Positions 60,282-64,000 of a DNA stretch of 64,000 bases are shown piece by piece. The stretch's first letter is position 1; every line of letters begins with the position of its first letter. The stretch comes from Climacium dendroides (lineage: Eukaryota > Streptophyta > Bryopsida > Hypnales > Climaciaceae), in contig OX467087.1 of NCBI GenBank assembly GCA_950106755.1, forward strand, positions 8,870,047 to 8,934,046. The letters run 5' to 3'. A program made the position numbers and the translations under genes. Below the pieces are notes generated by a model. The model was not told the DNA's origin. It did not search any database and saw nothing but the letters and a program-made list of their open reading frames with translations.

Positions 60282-63150
60282 CAGTGCAATCGTACAAAGC
60301 CTCTACCAACACCTACTGTTCCAAATGTCGATGCCTGGAAAGTAAATATACGTAAACCTCCAGGACTTTTTAAATACTTTCCTGTCAGTCACAGTGACGA
60401 CCAGCTAGTACTCGCGGCATCTGGGATATGCCGAAACGGAAATCCTTCCAGCACCAATTGGAAGGCTCAGTACCAAGTTAAAGAACCATGGTTAGGAATC
60501 ATATCTCACCACCTAGCACGCAAAAATTCTCAGTTCGTACCCTAATAGCATCATCCAGCTATAACACAATCACAAATGCCGGTTGTATGCATGATCTCGT
60601 CTGAAACCATGCCAGCTATGGACACATTCAGACTACCGATATGGCTGTGCTTCTTGTCGGCAGCTGAACAGCCTGAAGCCCTGAACTTAGTGTATTGTCA
60701 AGACGATGAAGAGTTCTCGCATAGCTCCAGATCGAACTGGGTCCCGTACTGGTGACCGTCATCAGATGTGGCAGCTAGCTAGCTTGCAAGCAAGCTGGTG
60801 ATCGATTCATACGATTTGACACTAAGGTTCATCATCATCCCTGCCACGATAAACGTAACGCAACCCTCCCTGGCCTGTCAATGAAACTCCTATTCGCAGG
60901 CTAGGTACAAACTTCAGGAACTGAACTGAACTTACTTAACTCCATAGTTTGTACAGTGTCGTCATTGTGGAGCTTCCAGTAATCCAAGCCTCCAGTAAGT
61001 ACCGCAGCTAGTCCAGCAAAGTGCAAACAGTCGTCACAATTGACGCCGCAGATAGAACCGCTCGTCGCCGTGAACTATCGTTGGCGTCCAGGCGACCAAG
61101 GGAGCTGCACCCAACTCCCGACTTGGAGGAGCAAGTAAGTCGGGAGGGTCCCAGAGTACACTAAAAGTTAGATTGTTGTAAATTTCAGTGTGTGCTACGG
61201 TGCTATCCCCAAAGAGTAAATACACTACTGTACCGCGTCAAATGGCATCATGATGGGGATGGTAGCCTCTATAGGGAAGACGGACGCCGGCACATGAAAA
61301 CGCGGAGATTTGTTATTTCCGACATCCTCACGGCGGCGGGTCTGGCTGTCTTATCCATTCTCCGAGTTTTTCTGTTCCAAACTTAGCAAGACTTTGTGGC
61401 TGGCCTTTGGGTTCTCCCAAGAGGCACCGTAAAAGTAAGCACTGGGTCAGAGCCTGACGACCTGCTTTAGTCGCAATAAGTTTTCTTAATGGCGCAATCA
61501 TGCTATAGAGCTTTGGAAGTCCCTTTGGAAGTGCCAAGTGGGTGGAGCCCAAGCCTGCTTGGTTTTCTATTCTGGGTCGGTTGCATGAACACGAGGACAT
61601 ACTACCTGGCAGGATGGGCATATTTGCTTGGGGATCCCGGCACCTGAATCCCTAAGCAATATTATAAATGAACGTTTAAACCCCCAGGCATCTGTCGTCC
61701 TTGCTCTTCGTCACGCACCTTCCAGGTTCTCACGACTGCTTCAATGTCACATGGCAAAGCCATTGATCACTTGCTGCCAACGTCTATTCCAGGCGTTGGT
61801 TTCATTTCGTTGGTGCAGTGGAGAGTTCAGTTGGTCTGAGAGCTCCCTGGCACCAACTGAAAGCGTCAGCTCGTAAGCTTAAGTTAGCAGCAGCTGTATT
61901 GTTGCCAGGCCAGCCCAGGGCATGAAAGGCACGGTCCACCAGGCTGTGATTGCAGTACTAATAAGTTGATGTGCAGGGTCCACGTACTGAGATGGATGGC
62001 AAGGCCAGTAGCAAGGCCAGTAGCAGCAAGTTTAGTTTTGTATTGATAATATTGTGTTGGTTTCCAATGCACTGCTGTGCACCACTTAGTACTCGCGTGC
62101 TTGCCCCCACTCTAATCGCAATGGCGTGTGGAGAGGAAACGTAAAGCAAGCGGGTGCAAGTGCGTGCGTGCTGGGTAGTGCACAGCACTGTGTTGGAAAT
62201 GGACAGAGACTAACTTAGACTCCTCTAGTGGTAGCAGCAGAGGATACTAAGCTATGGCGTTTGATGTTGTCCGACTGTCTTGTTTCTGTAAAACCTCTGG
62301 CAAGGATTTTGGATTGTGAGCTGCTGGAACTATGGCAACCACCACCTTGAATTTTGTTCCAGTCTGTTCCTAGCCTGTCTGTTCCAGTCTGCATTCTTTT
62401 TCTTGGTGTCCCAGACGTTGCCACCTCCCAAGAACTGTTGTACAGCTTCTGAATCATTTGCTTGTTTTGGATGTGATTTCAATTGGTAGATTTCAGAGTA
62501 GTTACTTTCATCGTTGGAAGGCAGTATAACTCATCATTGGACAGAACTTGCTATAAGGTGCACTGACGTTGTCGTTTGTTCTGTACCCCTCTCAACGGTG
62601 AAACGTGCTCATCTTCATGTTTAGTTTGTGATTGAAGATTCATGACTGCTCGTGCTTTCATCAATGGGTGCGCACTCATGCAAGTATTCCTCGAATTGGG
62701 AAACTGAAACTAGTTCGATGGGTTTCAAAGCTCCCGCTGCGCTGCATCGTGTTCGGGTTAGACTCCCATATTGGAATTGAAGCACCGAACATTGTTTTTG
62801 CCTACTAAACCACTTTGAATCGTATGTTGTCCTAAATAGTGCTGTGTGGCACGGTGATGACAGACATCTAGCCGCAAGATGTCGGTGAAGACATGGAAAA
62901 TTCCTTTTGGTGTGGTGACAATAGTCATATTACCGTTGGTTAAGTTGGCAAAACCCCAAGAGATTGGCACTATTTCCGATCGAACTGCCTCAACTCTACA
63001 ACAGTCGTCCTTGTGTTTACAGTGGTACTAGGTTTTGGAGCTCGATCTGTTCACAAGAATCATCACGTTTATGCTCTGAACCTTTACTAATATGACCACA
63101 ATGATGAGTGTTCCACTGTTCCCCCTTTGAATGCGAATGAGCTTGATGGA
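60282..63150. other. 5' flank of STY-kinase gene and further spacer
   Basis: The first part presumably contains the kinase promoter and 5' UTR. ORFs up to about 97 codons occur on both strands from 61.0 to 63.0 kb without recognisable domains or plausible exon chains. GC content is higher than in the 28-41 kb spacer. Confidence 0.5.
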
Positions 63151-63508
63151 TATGATCCTGTGTAGCGGTTACTGTAATTGCCTGTGTTCGGTAATGAAGT
63201 GAAACTTCTTCACAGTAGAGGATTGTTTGTAGTTAGAGCATTTTTCTTCCAGTTCAAACTCACAATCACAAATCAACCTTTGCAACATTAATTTTACTTG
63301 TATCATGCAGTGGCCTAGTAAGCAAAGATAGATTCTAATTTGCTGTAGGTTATCGCATGACAAAAAGAAAATCAATGTTGCAGAGGTTGACTTGTGACTG
63401 TGAGTTTGATTCAGAGGAAAGATGCTGTAACTGCAATCAATTTCTACAGTGGAGAAGTTTCACTTCATTATTGAACACTGACAACTGCAGTAACCGCTAC
63501 ACAGGATC
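63151..63508. mobile_element. 358-bp foldback element with arms of about 140-150 bp
   Basis: GATCCTGTGTAGCGGTTACT near 63151 is inverted as AGTAACCGCTACACAGGATC near 63488-63507. The arms continue with GAAGTGAAACTTCT / AGAAGTTTCACTTC, TCAAACTCACA / TGTGAGTTTGA and CAACCTTTGCAACATTA / CAATGTTGCAGAGGTTG. Translating each arm outward-in gives similar peptides (LQRLICDCEFELEEKC and LQRLTCDCEFDSEERC), as expected of mirrored DNA, not of real coding. The loop is about 60 bp. Confidence 0.85.
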
Positions 63509-63598
63509 CGCCGGTCGGAAGATTGACCCCCTTTGCACCTCGTGTTTTACCTATGGAGAAAACATTGAATTTTTTATTTGCTACCTGTAATAAAATTT

Positions 63599-63975
63599 AT
63601 AAATTCTTTATTCATTTTTACAATTAGAGCTTCAAATTAACTAGTGAGGGAGTGGTGAAGAAATACAAAATGACGAGCAATTTTTACATTTATCCTTGGT
63701 TGGGATAATAAGGGGTTCAATCTTCTCTGGTTTGGAATTAGTCAAAGAGGATAACCCACTTATTGTCCCATGTTTTACCCCTAAAAAAACACTAAAAAAA
63801 ATTATTTTCCACCCATGACAAAATTTGCAAATTCTAAATTCATATTTGCAATGAAGATGCCCTTAATTAGTTAGAACAAGTAAAGAAATGTTAAATTTAT
63901 ATGGCACAAAATAGGAGGCAATTTTTACATTTACCTTTAGTTAGGGCAATAAGGGGCTCAATCCTCCTTTGCCTT
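63599..63975. repeat. Diverged direct repeat at right edge, about 140 bp, two copies
   Basis: The copy at about 63599-63735 (AAATTCTTTATTCATTTTTA ... GCAATTTTTACATTTATCCT ... ATAAGGGGTTCAATCTTC) matches about 63830-63975 (AAATTCATATTTGCAATGAA ... GCAATTTTTACATTTACCTT ... ATAAGGGGCTCAATCCTC). The period is about 235 bp. The array may continue past the window. Confidence 0.7.
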
Positions 63976-64000
63976 CCATACTAAAGACACACTTCCTTGT

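Noticed and set aside
62215..62970. Minus-strand ORFs of 70-80 codons near the right end
   Set aside because: No conserved motifs and no neighbouring exons in compatible phase.
63169..63590. Two ORFs on opposite strands giving similar peptides (CDCEFELEEKC / CDCEFDSEERC)
   Set aside because: The similarity is a by-product of the DNA inverted repeat, not evidence of a protein family.
1..64000. CRISPR arrays, operons, phage or bacterial mobile elements
   Set aside because: The DNA is eukaryotic nuclear; the tandem repeats seen lack the repeat-spacer pattern and genes are spliced and monocistronic.

Overview
This window is nuclear DNA of a land plant. The evidence is spliced genes with short GT-AG (and two apparent GC-AG) introns, plant-specific proteins (HOS1, a DUF1664 protein, an ACT-domain STY-type kinase, plastid-type histidinol-phosphatase), promoter telo-boxes, a nuclear tRNA-Arg and many small inverted-repeat elements. 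The AT-rich spacers and a DUF1647-like putative glycosyltransferase would suit a bryophyte, possibly a moss such as Sphagnum, but the species cannot be fixed from sequence alone.

Left part (1-24 kb). The 3' part of a HOS1 gene (+) ends near 4.86 kb. A small CTF8 gene (-) follows at 7.1-8.2 kb; its upstream region carries an E2F-type site and a telo-box. After about 3 kb of AT-rich spacer comes a 17-exon LisH-CTLH-WD40 gene (+, 11.65-17.84 kb), a tRNA-Arg(UCU) at 18.65 kb, and a 3-exon type II membrane protein with a DUF1647-like putative glycosyltransferase domain (-, 20.7-23.4 kb).

Middle (24-42 kb). A 6-exon secreted alpha-carbonic anhydrase (-, 25.3-27.3 kb) is followed by about 14 kb of AT-rich DNA with no intact gene. 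That stretch holds several foldback elements, diverged direct repeats, a satellite-like triplication and a decayed ORF (36.6-37.1 kb).

Right part (42-64 kb). A DUF1664 coiled-coil membrane protein (-) is followed by histidinol-phosphatase HISN7/IMPL2 (-, 10 exons). HISN7 is head-to-head with the cyclophilin CYP18-1/PPIL3 (+), and the roughly 490 bp between them contains a telo-box. A 17-exon ACT-domain Raf-like STY kinase (-, 52.4-60.3 kb) comes next. The last 3.7 kb has no recognisable gene but contains a long hairpin repeat and a diverged direct repeat.

The genes are unrelated housekeeping or regulatory genes, not a functional cluster. Exon structures were read by hand from splice signals, reading-frame continuity and remembered family conservation; for the complete models the summed exon lengths are divisible by three. 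I found no convincing new multi-gene system. The most unusual features are the small-repeat families shared between introns and spacers, an initiator-ATG-only exon, duplications or hairpins at splice donors, and the DUF1647-like gene.
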